NCBI RefSeq assembly: GCF_006385795.1
Contig: NZ_VFSS01000002.1
Span: 62,001-126,000 of the forward strand
DNA length: 64,000 bases
Source of the DNA: [Mycoplasma] falconis
GTDB lineage: Bacteria > Bacillota_I > Bacilli_A > Mycoplasmatales > Metamycoplasmataceae
Direction: 5' to 3'
This document shows, one piece after another, positions 11,156-21,226 of the stretch (positions within the stretch are counted from its first letter, which is position 1; every line of letters begins with the position of its first letter). Under the pieces are notes generated by a model, which searched no databases, was not told the origin of the DNA, and worked only from the letters and a program-made list of their open reading frames with translations. The position numbers and the translations under genes are program-made.

Positions 11156-12835
11156 TTAATTTATGGCTTGTTCGTTATTAGTATGAATTGAGCAATTATT
11201 AGCAGCTGCAACTGCCGGCAATTCTCCATCTATTTCACCGTCTACTTTAACAGTAACATTTTTTAATCAATTAGTTTTTCAAGCTACTATTTCAAAAATA
11301 CCTCAACGAATTAAATCAATTGAATAGAATAAGAAATAAGCTAATTCTAACGGAATAAAAGTATCTTGGGCTTTTAATGGTCTTACAATTCCGAAAACAA
11401 TAATAATTAATCAAATAAATGATAATCATTGAACGCTTAACATTGTTACAGACGCGATATTATTTCTTCCTCCGGCCCTTGGTAAAGCGGCAGAAGTGTA
11501 AAATCAACATCAAACTGGATTAAATAATATAAATGTTCCACAGCATAATAAAAACACTCTTCTAAATTCGTTTGAAGCCGCCAATCTAGCCGCTGCTATA
11601 AGTTCTTTATTATCTGCATTACTTGATAATCCTAAATAATTTTTAATAGAACTTATTTCACTTGAATTATTTTTAATAAGTTCGTTAATTTTATTTTCAA
11701 CTCCGTCTTCTAAACCTTTGGTTGTTGAACCAGAATAAGCAATTCCGAAAACAACTCCAATCATAATAACTGACATCATAGCTCCGGCTAAAGCATGAAA
11801 ACCTCTTAATGAATAAGCGTGTTGTTCGGCTTCTTCAAATCTATTTTCTCCTAAACGAGTTGCAACAAAATAAGAAACGTTACTCGAACATACTGATGTA
11901 ACCGCCGAAGCTATTGAAGATAAACTTTCAACTAAACCTAAAACAGTAACACCGTTAATATCCATTCAAGGTTGACCAATTCCTGAACCTTCGGCTGCAC
12001 CGGGATATGCTCTTGTTCAAATCATCATTCTTAAAGGAATTGTAATCATTCCTAAAATAGTTATGCCCATAGCTGGTAAACGTTTTAATATTTGTTTTGC
12101 TATTGGTTTTTTAATATAGTAAATTCTAAATAAGTCGATATAAATTGGTCTATCTTTTCAATAAGTTAATATTTGGTCGCTCGTTAAACAAACTAAAGCT
12201 CCAATAATCGAACCAAAAGCAGCTGCATGAGGTGGCATTTTAAATACATATAAACAAATCGCATTAATTACGCCGTTAACAACAACTGTTGCAGTTGCTG
12301 AAACCATGGCTAAATTAGAATGTCCGGTTTCATTTAATTGCATGTTAGTATTAAAGTTAAATGAAGTAATAGCTCATGAAATAGCAATTAAAGTTAAGTA
12401 TTTAGAAGCTTCAATTCTAGTACTATCTTCAATTCCAGAAGTGGCTACTAAATTAATCATTTGTGGTCCAACCGTTCATGCAGGTATAGCAAAAAACATC
12501 ACGATAATCATATACATTCAGATCCGAATGTTCATTATCTGGTTAACTTTATCGTAATCCTTCCGACCATAATATTGACCGACAAACATAGCGGCTATTC
12601 CTTGAATTGCAAAGAATATTGTATACATAATTCCGGTATAAGTATTAGCATAAGTTAAAGCATCTATACCGCCGGCAGATTGACTAACCATAAAGTTATC
12701 TAAAAAGCCGTTTAAACAAAATAAAATTTCTCCAATAATGATAGGAAGAGTTTTAATGAAATAAAGTTTTCAATCAGCTTTTGTTTTCGGTAGTAAACGT
12801 TTAAAATAATGCGTTTTTTTCACGCCTGATTTCAT
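11156..12835 (-). CDS. MATE family efflux transporter
   Basis: Multidrug and toxic compound extrusion type antiporter with about 12 membrane segments in 559 residues. Typical stretches are the first helix region LPIIIGEILFCLNGFLDNFMVS, the short loop MFVGQYYGRKDYDKV after TM2 and its counterpart in the second half, YFVATRLGENRFEEA. The second half has an unusual hydrophilic insertion of about 60 residues (STTKGLEDGVENK ... NADNKELIAAARL) between two membrane helices. The C-terminus ends in a polar tail. A strong AAGGAGGAG site lies before ATG. It follows the DUF2779-like gene by 13 bp, so the two are co-transcribed. The drug or metabolite exported cannot be deduced. Confidence 0.9.
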
Positions 12836-12848
12836 ATCTCCTCCTTAT

Positions 12849-13613
12849 CTATAAAGTTCAAATTTTTTCTTTAAGTTCTTTAATAGTTAAATTTTCATCA
12901 ATATTTAAATTTCTTAGTTGTTTCATCAATTCTCGTTTGTAAAAAATTTCTTTTAAAAACTGATCTGTTTCTTCTGGGTGTTCGACGATTCAAATCATTT
13001 TTAAAACGTCGTCCTTAGAATATCTTGAAAGTTCTCTTAACAACATTTTTTTGTCAAGATTTAATAAGTATTTTTTTCTTTTGTCATTACTTCTTAATTT
13101 GGGTATAGCTTTTGTATAAAGTCAATATCCAACAAATGAAGCAATAGCCCCATTTCTATCAGCTAATGCAATATTTAAAAAAGTATTATTAAAACCTGTA
13201 ATACTTTTTTTAGTTTTAACAAAATAAGGTTCATTGAAAATCTTTCCAGTTAATTTAGAAAGAGAAACGGTTGTAGCGGTAATAAGTGGTTCAACCTTGT
13301 TTTCAGGAAAAAGTTTTTTCAAACAATTATGTTCTAAAACTGGATTATGACCTACAAAAACAACATTTTTCATTTCGATGTATTTGTTAATAGTTTTTAT
13401 ATCGTTAATTATTTTCTTTTTTAAAATATTTCAAATACCACTTAAAATGTGATGTTTTGAAAAGTCAACAATAAAAGTTTTTACTTTAAATTGATTTTTG
13501 TCACTTAAAAGACCAAGCGTATAAGCATAGGGTGTGCCACTTGGTATATTAAGTAATTTAGCAAAGGGATTTGTAATAGCCTCAAAATCAATAAAAACTT
13601 TCTCAATTTTCAT
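12849..13613 (-). CDS. DUF2779-like hypothetical protein (possible DEDD exonuclease-type fold)
   Basis: Protein of 254 residues. The N-terminus VFIDFEAITNPF followed by PSGTPYAYTLGL resembles the start of DUF2779 domains, which carry an Asp-x-Glu motif like motif I of DnaQ-type exonucleases; VFVGHNPVLEHNCLKKL could be motif II. The C-terminal third is charged and helical. I cannot see a convincing third metal-binding motif, so nuclease activity is only a hypothesis. A TATAAT box (13622-13627, minus) lies 8 nt before ATG with no Shine-Dalgarno sequence, implying a near-leaderless transcript. It appears to lead the 13.6-kb minus-strand convoy. Stop is TAG. Confidence 0.6.
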
Positions 13614-13621
13614 AATATTAA

Positions 13622-13627
13622 ATTATA
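13622..13627 (-). promoter_or_regulatory. -10 box of the 12849-13613 gene
   Basis: Perfect TATAAT on the minus strand, 8 nt upstream of the start codon. The transcript would start at or within a few bases of ATG. No clear -35 box, as is usual in mycoplasmas. Confidence 0.55.
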
Positions 13628-13750
13628 CCTTTAAAAACTAAAAATAACTGTTGGTGTTATTTAGTGATATAAAATTTTAAATTAAAAATTTAATTTGCTA
13701 CGTTTTTTGTTTTTATTTTTGATTAGCAAAACTTCTTTATTTCTATTAAC

Positions 13751-13756
13751 TATAAT
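13751..13756 (+). promoter_or_regulatory. -10 box of the DDAH-family gene
   Basis: Perfect TATAAT 55 nt upstream of the chosen start, giving an untranslated leader of about 48 nt that contains the AAGGAG ribosome site at 13799-13804. No convincing -35 box is seen. Confidence 0.55.
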
Positions 13757-13811
13757 TAAATGTGGGGGATATATTTATACCCTCAAAGATAAAGATTTAA
13801 GGAGATTATTA

Positions 13812-14606
13812 ATGTCAGAAATGAAAAACAAATTTCACAACGTTATTGTGAAAACCCCAGCAGCATCAATGGTTAATGGAATTACATCAGCACCAGAATT
13901 AGGAAAACCTATTTACGAAAAAGCTTTAGAACAACACGCTAAATACATCGAAGCTTTAAAATCATGTGGCGTAGAAGTTACAGTTTGCCCTAAAAACGAA
14001 GACTTCCCAGACTCATGTTTCGTAGAAGATAGTGCCGTTATTGTAACCGGTGAAATAGCTATCTTATCAAATCCAGGAGCATGTAGTAGAAATGCAGAAA
14101 AATTTGAAATGCTTCCTTACCTACAAAAATTCTTTGATGAAAAACACATTTTCAAAATTGAGAAACCAGGTACACTAGACGGCGGAGATGTTATGATGGT
14201 AGGAGATACCTACTACGTTGGTATGTCAGAAAGAACTAACCGTGAAGGTATTAGACAATTTCACAACATTTTAGCCAGCGTAGGCAAAAAATGCATTCCA
14301 GTACCAATGACCGAAATGTTACACTTAAAAACAGGAGTTAACTATTTAGAACACAACAACTTATTAATTTCAGGAGAATTTTTAAACTATCCAACATTTA
14401 AAGATTTTAATCAAATTGTAGTTGATCCTTCAGAAGGATATGCGGCTAACTGTATTTGAGTAAATGAAACAGTTATCGTTCCCGAAGGATATCCAAATGT
14501 TCTAAAAGCTGTACAAGATTTAGGTATTTACCGTGTTATTACTTGCGACACCTCAGAATACAAAAAACTTGATGGTGGATTAAGCTGTTTATCATTAAGA
14601 TTTTAA
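13812..14606 (+). CDS. Dimethylarginine dimethylaminohydrolase (DDAH)-family amidinohydrolase
   Basis: Guanidine-modifying enzyme of the DDAH/arginine deiminase superfamily. At 264 residues it matches DDAH (about 255) and is far shorter than mycoplasmal arginine deiminase (about 400). Catalytic features: FPDSCFVEDSAVI, TLDGGDVM (acidic residue Asp123), MLHLKTG with His171, and the nucleophile Cys259 in GGLSCLSLRF. DDAH turns methylated arginines into citrulline and a methylamine; the actual substrate is not proven. Start chosen at AAGGAG plus 7 nt; an in-frame ATG at 13695 would add a non-conserved tail. Codons often end in C, unlike neighbours, suggesting high expression. It stands alone between a TATAAT box and a strong terminator. 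Confidence 0.85.
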
Positions 14607-14619
14607 TTATCGAAACAAA

Positions 14620-14656
14620 AAAACTAGCAACTTCGGCTTGCTAGTTTTAATTTTTG
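14620..14656 (+). terminator. Terminator of the DDAH-family gene
   Basis: Perfect 11-bp stem AAAACTAGCAA / TTGCTAGTTTT with loop CTTCGGC (a TTCG-type loop), followed by a T-rich run. Strong Rho-independent-type signal 13 nt after the stop codon. Confidence 0.88.
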
Positions 14657-14709
14657 TCAAAATCTAACTTATTTTGTGTAATTTTTTGCTTTTTACACAA
14701 TAAATACTG

Positions 14710-14734
14710 AAACTGGTTTTAAGATTATTATATA
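14710..14734 (+). promoter_or_regulatory. Upstream block shared by the two tandem paralogues (copy 1)
   Basis: A 25-nt block beginning AAACTGGTTTTAAG and ending in TATTATATA is identical to 16461-16485. It contains the likely -10 region (TATTAT at 14726-14731). The AAACTGGTTT part lies just upstream of it, where a regulator could bind. The gene starts 10 nt downstream, behind an AGAGGG site. Confidence 0.6.
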
Positions 14735-14744
14735 AGAGGGTTAT

Positions 14745-16337
14745 ATGTTTAAGAAAAATAAGGGTTTACTCATCGGTATATTAGCAACAATTACTTCTAT
14801 TTCAACTTTATTTCCGTTAATTAAAAAACAAATTGCTATTGACGAGCCTAAAAATAATAATGATTTAGTTGATGAAAATCAAAAAATAGTGGATATTGTA
14901 AATGAAATCATCAATAACTATGACACAAAAGATTTTCCAAATATTATAAAAGATAAAGAAGAATTAGAAGAATTAATAAAAGAAGGCGATAAAAATAAAA
15001 TTGAGGACAAAGTTAAAGAATTAAAAGAAAAAATCGAAAACTTTGTTGATGACTTTAATAAAAAATCCGAAGACCTTGCAATAAACTTTTTTGAAGGTTA
15101 TAAAAATATTGATCTTTATAACAATGAGCTAGCTAATAACGATTTAAGAAATTCTTCTTTTCTGAAAAACGATTTATTAGGCTGAAACGTTAACGATAAA
15201 ATAAGAGAAGAAATAATTAACGCTTCTTTAAAATATTTCACAAGCGAAACCCAAGAAGAAACTATAAAAGTAAAAACCGAAGAAGAATTTAATAAGTTAA
15301 TTAATGAGGCTTATAAGATTGATTTAGATAATTGAAAAAACCCTAAGATACCTAATATTTCTAAACAAAAAATAGAAGATAAATATTTATCTGTTATTTT
15401 TGAAACTTCCAGAGTTTTAAGAAAACATATATTGGAAAATTTTAGAGAAGGTGTTAAATTTATTTCCGAATCTCGTTTCGTTTTGCCTAATAACATTTGG
15501 TTTCAAATGATGAATAAAACTTTCGGTTATTTTGCTTTAAATAATAAACAAGCCAAAGAATATAGTCTTGAATATATAAATAGTTTGAAATTAGATGATT
15601 ACAATGCTAAAAATGGTTGAGTAATACCTAACGACAAAGATTTATTTACACCTAACGAAAATTACATGTTATATTATTCTGATTTTTGACCTGTTTGATC
15701 TCTTAACAAAGAAAAAGGTTTATATTGATCTTTATATCCTTATTTTGCTTATGCATACTTATATAACGATATATTAGATGCTGAAAATACAATTTTGCAA
15801 CCGGATCAAGAAATGAATTATTTTGAATTTGTAAAAAATAACGAAGATAAATTTGTATATAACAAAGAATTATTATTAGAAGATTTTTTAAGCAGAGAAT
15901 CATATGATTGATATCTTGAAACAAAACAAAATTGATTTGATAATCCTGCTAAACTTGAAGAATTATTGGAAAATAAGAAATTAGAATTTTCATTTAATGT
16001 TTTCGAAGTAATTAATTTAAATTGAATACCTTATACTCCAAAACAAAAAGAGGTAATTAGACATCAAAACATTTCTGTATTAAATTACAAATATTTCGAA
16101 GAAGCAGTTTCTTTATTTGATGAAATAATAAGAAATAAAGTTTTAGAATTAAAAGAAAAATTAAAATCTAAGAAAATTGAGTTAGAAAAAGATGAACTTC
16201 AAAATCAAGAAATAATAGATAAAATAAATAAATTATTAGTTTTTCCAGAATATGATCAAATTCAAGAAACATTGATGAAAAAATACGATATGTTTAAAGA
16301 TGGTTTTATAAATAAAGCAGAAGAAATATTAAAATAA
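14745..16337 (+). CDS. Exported or membrane-anchored hypothetical protein, tandem paralogue 1
   Basis: Unrecognised protein of 530 residues. Residues 1-28 form a signal anchor (KNKGLLIGILATITSISTLF) without a lipobox cysteine, so an uncleaved anchor or ordinary signal peptide is likely and the rest is extracellular. Residues about 35-110 are highly charged and probably coiled coil. The middle is aromatic and Trp-rich (YWSLYPYFAYAYLYND), mostly with UGA-encoded Trp. The C-terminus is again coiled-coil-like and ends MKKYDMFKDGFINKAEEILK. It is similar along its full length to the next gene, so this is a duplication. No catalytic motif is seen; a surface role is inferred. Confidence 0.8.
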
Positions 16338-16400
16338 TTATTTAAAATGGTTTGTTTAATTATTTGATGAGGTTTTATATTTAAAACATCATAGACATTT

Positions 16401-16427
16401 AAGTTCCTATCATTAGGAACTTTTTTG
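16401..16427 (+). terminator. Terminator between the two tandem paralogues
   Basis: Perfect 9-bp stem AAGTTCCTA / TAGGAACTT with a TCAT loop, followed by T6. It ends the first paralogue's transcript before the second copy's own promoter block. Confidence 0.85.
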
Positions 16428-16460
16428 TTTAATTATTTTGTTTTTATGCCCTAAATAGTA

Positions 16461-16485
16461 AAACTGGTTTTAAGATTATTATATA
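16461..16485 (+). promoter_or_regulatory. Upstream block shared by the two tandem paralogues (copy 2)
   Basis: Identical over 25 nt to 14710-14734, ending in TATTATATA; an AGAAGG ribosome site and the ATG follow. Conservation here but not further upstream suggests that the block was kept for promoter or operator function after duplication. Confidence 0.6.
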
Positions 16486-16497
16486 TAAGAAGGTTTT

Positions 16498-18081
16498 ATG
16501 CAAAAAAGAAAGAACAAAGGATTATTACTCGGAATATTAGCAACAATTACTTCTATTTCAACTTTATTTCCTTTGATAAAACAACAAGTAGTTAATGATC
16601 CTGCTAACGATATTAAAAAGATAATAAATATAGCAAACGACATTATTAATAACTATGACATTTCTGAATTTCCAGATATTATAAAAAATAAAGAAGAACT
16701 AGAAGATTTAATAGAAGATTACAAAAATAATGAATACAAAATTTTAGATAAAACAAAAGAATTAAAAGACTCAATTAACGATTTTGTCAATAAATTTAAC
16801 AAAGAAATTGAAAATCTTACAATTAACTTTTTCGAAGGTTATAAAAATATTGAACTTTATAACAATAAATATGCTAATCAAGATATAAAAAATTCTTCAT
16901 TTTTGGAAAATCATTTACTAGGGTGAGATGTCAATAACAAAATAAAAGACGAAATAATAAAGGCATCTGAAAAATATTTTGAAACAGCAACTCAAAAAGA
17001 AACAATAAAAGCAAAAACAGAACAAGTGTTTGATAATCTTGTCAACCAAGCTTATAAAATTAATTTAGAAGATTGAAATAAACCCAATGTACATAAGCTT
17101 TCTAAAAAGGAAATTGAAAATAAATATTTATCTGTTATTTATGAAACATCAAGAGTTTTAAGAAAATATTTATTGAATAGCTTAAAAGAAGGCGCTAAAT
17201 TTATTTCTGAATCAAGATTTGTATTACCTAATAATGTTTGATTTCAAATGATGAATAAAACTTTTGGTTATTTTGCCTTAAATGGTGAAGAAGCAGAAAA
17301 TTACGGGCTTAAATATATAAACGATTTAAAACTAGAAGATTATAATGAAGAAAACGGTTGAGTAATACCAGATGATAAACACTTATTTATACCTAATAGT
17401 AATTACATGCAATATTATTCTGACTTATGACCTTATTATTTTATGAATAGTGAGCAAGATTTATATTGATCTATTTATCCTTATTTTGCTTATGCATATT
17501 TACACGACGATATTTTAGATGTAAATAATACAGCATTAGAAGATGAACCTGATGATTACTTTATATTTTCTAAATTTGGCAAAATAAAAAGCATTTACGA
17601 TAAAGATATTTATCTTGATGATTTCTTAAATAATCAAGCTAATCAAATTTACTTACAAAGTAAACACGATTGATTTAACAATGAACCGTTTTGAACAAGT
17701 TCTCAATGAACGTATAATGATTTAAACTTTTCTTTTAATATTTTTCAGGTTTTATATATAAACGCAACCATAGGATATTCAATCGAACAAATTCAAATGC
17801 TAAAACATAAAAATATTTCTATTTTAAATTACAAATATTTCGAAAATGCTGTTTCCTTATTTGATGAAATAATTAAAAATAAAGTTTTAAAACTAAAAGA
17901 GAAATTAAAATCTAAAAAGCTTGAATTAGAAACAGATGAACCCCAAGATCAAGAAATAATAACTAATATAAACAAATTATTAGCTTTTCCAGAATATAAC
18001 CAAGTCCAAGAAACATTGATGAAAAAATATGAAATGTTTAAAGATGGTTTTATAAGTAAGGCAGAAGAAATTTTAAAATAA
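16498..18081 (+). CDS. Exported or membrane-anchored hypothetical protein, tandem paralogue 2
   Basis: Protein of 527 residues, a full-length paralogue of 14745-16337. Shared landmarks in the same order are the signal anchor KGLLLGILATITSISTLFPL, the INFFEGYKNI stretch, FISESRFVLPNN, FQMMNKTFGYFAL, YPYFAYAYL and the C-terminal LMKKYEMFKDGF. Divergence is highest in the charged region just after the anchor and in the segment around residues 360-420. Separate promoter block and terminators mean the two copies can be expressed independently. Function unknown; not related to any family I recognise. Confidence 0.8.
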
Positions 18082-18087
18082 ATATTT

Positions 18088-18126
18088 AAAAAACAACCGG
18101 TCGCTTTCTTTGCCGATTGTTTTTTG
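18088..18126 (+). terminator. Terminator after tandem paralogue 2
   Basis: Stem AAAAAACAA-C-CGG / CCG-A-TTGTTTTTT with one C-A mismatch and a 12-nt loop, ending in a T run. It closes the plus-strand pair before the convergent smc gene. Confidence 0.75.
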
Positions 18127-18206
18127 TTCCCTTTCAAGGAGAATATATTCTTTTGAAATTCGCTAACAGAGTTTATAAAAATTATATTTTAAAATATTAA
18201 TTAATA

Positions 18207-21143
18207 TTAATTTTTATTATTTTCTTCAACCATTTTTCTTGCGTCGTCTAGTGAAACGCTAAAGAATGTTGTAACACCACGTTTCTGCATTGTTGCTCCG
18301 TAAAGCTTATCTGCTCTTTCCATCGTTCCTTGTCTATGGGTAATAACGATAAATTGAGTGTCATCTTTTAAACTTTGTAAAAATTCTGCAAATCTTATAA
18401 CGTTCGCTTCGTCAAGAGCGGCTTCTACTTCATCTAAAATACATAAAGGAAGAGGTTTAGCTTTTAAAATTGAAAATAGTAATGAAATAGCAATAAGGGC
18501 TTTTTCTCCACCTGAAAATAGTTTTAAATTCTTAATTGATTTGCCGGGAGGTTGAGCAATAACATCAATCCCACTTTCAAGTAAGTTTTCAGGATTAGTG
18601 TATCTAATTTCAGCCATTCCGCCACCAAACATTTTAGCAAAAACGTGTTTGAATTCGGCGTTAACTAGATCTACTGTTTGAGTAATTTTTTGAATAATTA
18701 ATTTATCCAATTCGTCAATAGCTTCCTCGATAGTTTGTTTTGCAGCTCTTATTTCTTCGTCTTGTGCTTTAACTTCTTTATATCTTGTTTCCACTTCTTG
18801 AAGTTCTGTTATAGCATCTTCATTAACGTGCCCTAATTCACGAATATCTTGTTTCAAGCTGTTTACAAGTTCTCTTGCTATTTTAAAGTCTATTTCAGGA
18901 TTGTATTGTTGTTTAGCTGTTTCAAACAACATTCCGTATTCTTCTGAAAGTCTTTCTTTAGCGGTTTGAATTCTAGTTTCAGCATTAGTTTTTTCAACCA
19001 TTTTTCTAGTGTTTTCACTTAATAAAGTTGTAAGTTCGGCACTAGCTTCTGTTTTGGCTGTATTGATATCAAAAAATTCTTTTTTGTATGTTTTAAACAT
19101 TTCTTCTTGCGATTCTTTTTTAGTTTTTAAATCACTAATATTTGTAAGAAGTGTTTGAATTTTATTTTCAAAATTAATATTTTGATCAGCTTCTAAAATT
19201 TCATCAGAAATTGTTTTAAATTGTCTTAATAATTCGTCTGCTGTATTTTGAGCAACGGTTAGTTTGTTTTTATAATTGTTAATTTCTAAAATTATGTTTG
19301 AATATAGTGAAATATTCTTTTCTCTTTCATGGTTAAAATTATTTAATTGGCTTGTATGTAAAGAAATATTTGCTTGTAATTGAGGGATTAATTTATTAAG
19401 TTCTTCAATTTGGTTTTGAAGATTAAATGTAGAAACATTTTGTGTAGTTTGACCGCCAGTCATAACTCCGCCAACTCTAATAATGTCTCCATCTAATGTA
19501 ACAACCATATATCTTTTTTCTAATAATTGTGAAATACGAGAAGCATTTTCGATGTTGTCGCAAACCAAAATGTTTCCAAGTAAAAATCTTTTTAAAACAT
19601 CAATATTTTTATCAATAGAAACCAAATCGGCAGCTATACCTAAAAAACCTTTTTGAGTTTGAGCTACAACAATGTGTTGTTCGTTAACTCTTTTTGGTTG
19701 AATAGAAGATAAGGGAATGAATGTAGCCTTACCACCATTATTATTTTTTAAGAAATTAATAGCAGCAACTGCTGTGTCAGGTGTATCAACAACAATGTGT
19801 TGCACAGCTCCACCTAAAATAGTTTCAATAGCTAATGCATATTGCGCATCTACTTTAATTAATTCTTTAACCAAAGCTTTATAGCCTTTAAATAAATGTT
19901 TATTTTCAACAACGTTAGCAGTTCCTTTAGCTAAGTTATTTTTGTTTGATCTCATATCTTCAATAACATCTAATTTAGATTTGATTTTATTCAATTTATG
20001 GGTATCGTTTTCAATAATATTTCTTTCTTTTTGAATTAAAGTAAAGTATTTTTCAGCTTCTTTTTTAAGTTGATCGGCTTCGTTGGTTTTTTTGTTAATA
20101 AAATCACTATAAACAGCAATAGTAGAATTAGTTTCAACTATTTTTTCTTTTAAGGCTTCTTTCTTTTGTTGTTCGGTTGCTACAATTTGACCTGAAAGCA
20201 ACATTTCACGGTGTTGATCTTCTTTAGCTCTTCTAATTTCTAAAGCATTAAGCTCGTCGGTTAATTTAGAAATTTCTTTATTTAAATTAGAAATACTTTC
20301 ATCTAATTGATTAATTAATTCTGATTTTTGTAAACCTAAATTAGTGTATTTTTGAACAATAGCCTCAAGGTTTTCTTTTTGTAATTCAAAGCCTTTTGTT
20401 TCTTTTTCTAAGTGTTCTAAACGATTTGAGTAATCGATAAAATCATGAACCAATAAGCTCACTTCAACATCTTTTAGTTGTGCTTTTTTGGCACGATAAA
20501 CTTTAGCTTTCTCAGCTTGTCTTTGTAATGGTTTTAATCTTTTTTCTAACTCTTCTACTAAAATAGAAATTTTATCCAATGCTTCTTGAGTTCTTTCTAG
20601 TTTACGTTGTGATTCAATTTTTCTTACACGATACATTGAAGTACCTGAAGCTTCTTCAAAAATTTCTCTTCTTCTTTCTGGTGTAGCTTCGGCAATGTCC
20701 GCAATAGTTCCTTGACCAATAATAGCTAATGAAGATTTTGAAATACCACTTTGCATCGCTATTTCTTTAATATCTTTTTGTCTTGCTATTTCGCCATTAA
20801 TGTAATATTCATTACTTCCCTTTCCTCTTGTTAAAACACGAGAAATGGTAAAAAAGTCATGAGGTATATTACATCCTCTATCTCTATTATCAAAAGTTAA
20901 AATAACCTCTGCTCTATTCATTTCTTTTTCAGTTTTAGAACCTGAGAAAATAACATCTTCCATGTTATCTCCTCTTAAAACCTTAGAACTTGTTTCTCCT
21001 AAAACTCATCTAATTGCATCATTAATATTAGATTTACCAGAACCATTAGGTCCAATAATAGCAAAAACTCCACCGTCAAATTTTAAAGAAACTTTGTCAG
21101 CAAAAGATTTAAAACCGTGAGCTTCTACTTGAATTAATTTCAT
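18207..21143 (-). CDS. smc: Chromosome segregation protein SMC
   Basis: Condensin ATPase of 978 residues. N-terminal Walker A IIGPNGSGKS (31-38), then a long coiled coil, a hinge domain around 370-490 (KHLFKGYKALV ... GGVMTGG), a second coiled coil, and the C-terminal head with signature LFSGGEKALIAI and Walker B LCILDEVEAALDEAN. The start was chosen at 21143 because the P-loop lies upstream of the first UGA Trp (IRWVLGE); starting at MEDVIFS would remove it. A GAGGG-type site precedes ATG. It is shorter than typical SMC (about 1150-1190) through shorter coiled coils, as in other mycoplasmas. Partners ScpA and ScpB are not in the window. Confidence 0.97.
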
Positions 21144-21198
21144 AATTTTACCCTCCTCTAGGTTTGCGTAATATTAATATTATAATAAATAAAAATAA

Positions 21199-21221
21199 AA
21201 TAGGTTATCAACGATAACCTA
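21199..21221 (-). terminator. Terminator of the leucine-rich-repeat lipoprotein gene
   Basis: Perfect 10-bp stem ATAGGTTATC / GATAACCTAT with an AAC loop, T-rich afterwards on the minus strand. It lies 6 bp after the stop codon and before the smc ribosome site. Confidence 0.78.
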
Positions 21222-21226
21222 TAAAA

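Noticed and set aside
13695..13811. In-frame N-terminal extension of the DDAH-family gene beginning at 13695
   Set aside because: It spans the TATAAT box and the AAGGAG site, is not similar to the family, and the conserved start of the domain follows the ATG at 13812.
13812..14606. Arginine deiminase (arcA)
   Set aside because: Too short by about 140 residues and the motif set (HLKTG, GGLSCLSLRF) is that of DDAH; no frame continues beyond 14606.
20964..21143. smc starting at MEDVIFSGSK (20963)
   Set aside because: This would drop the Walker A motif; the frame is open upstream through a UGA Trp to ATG at 21143.
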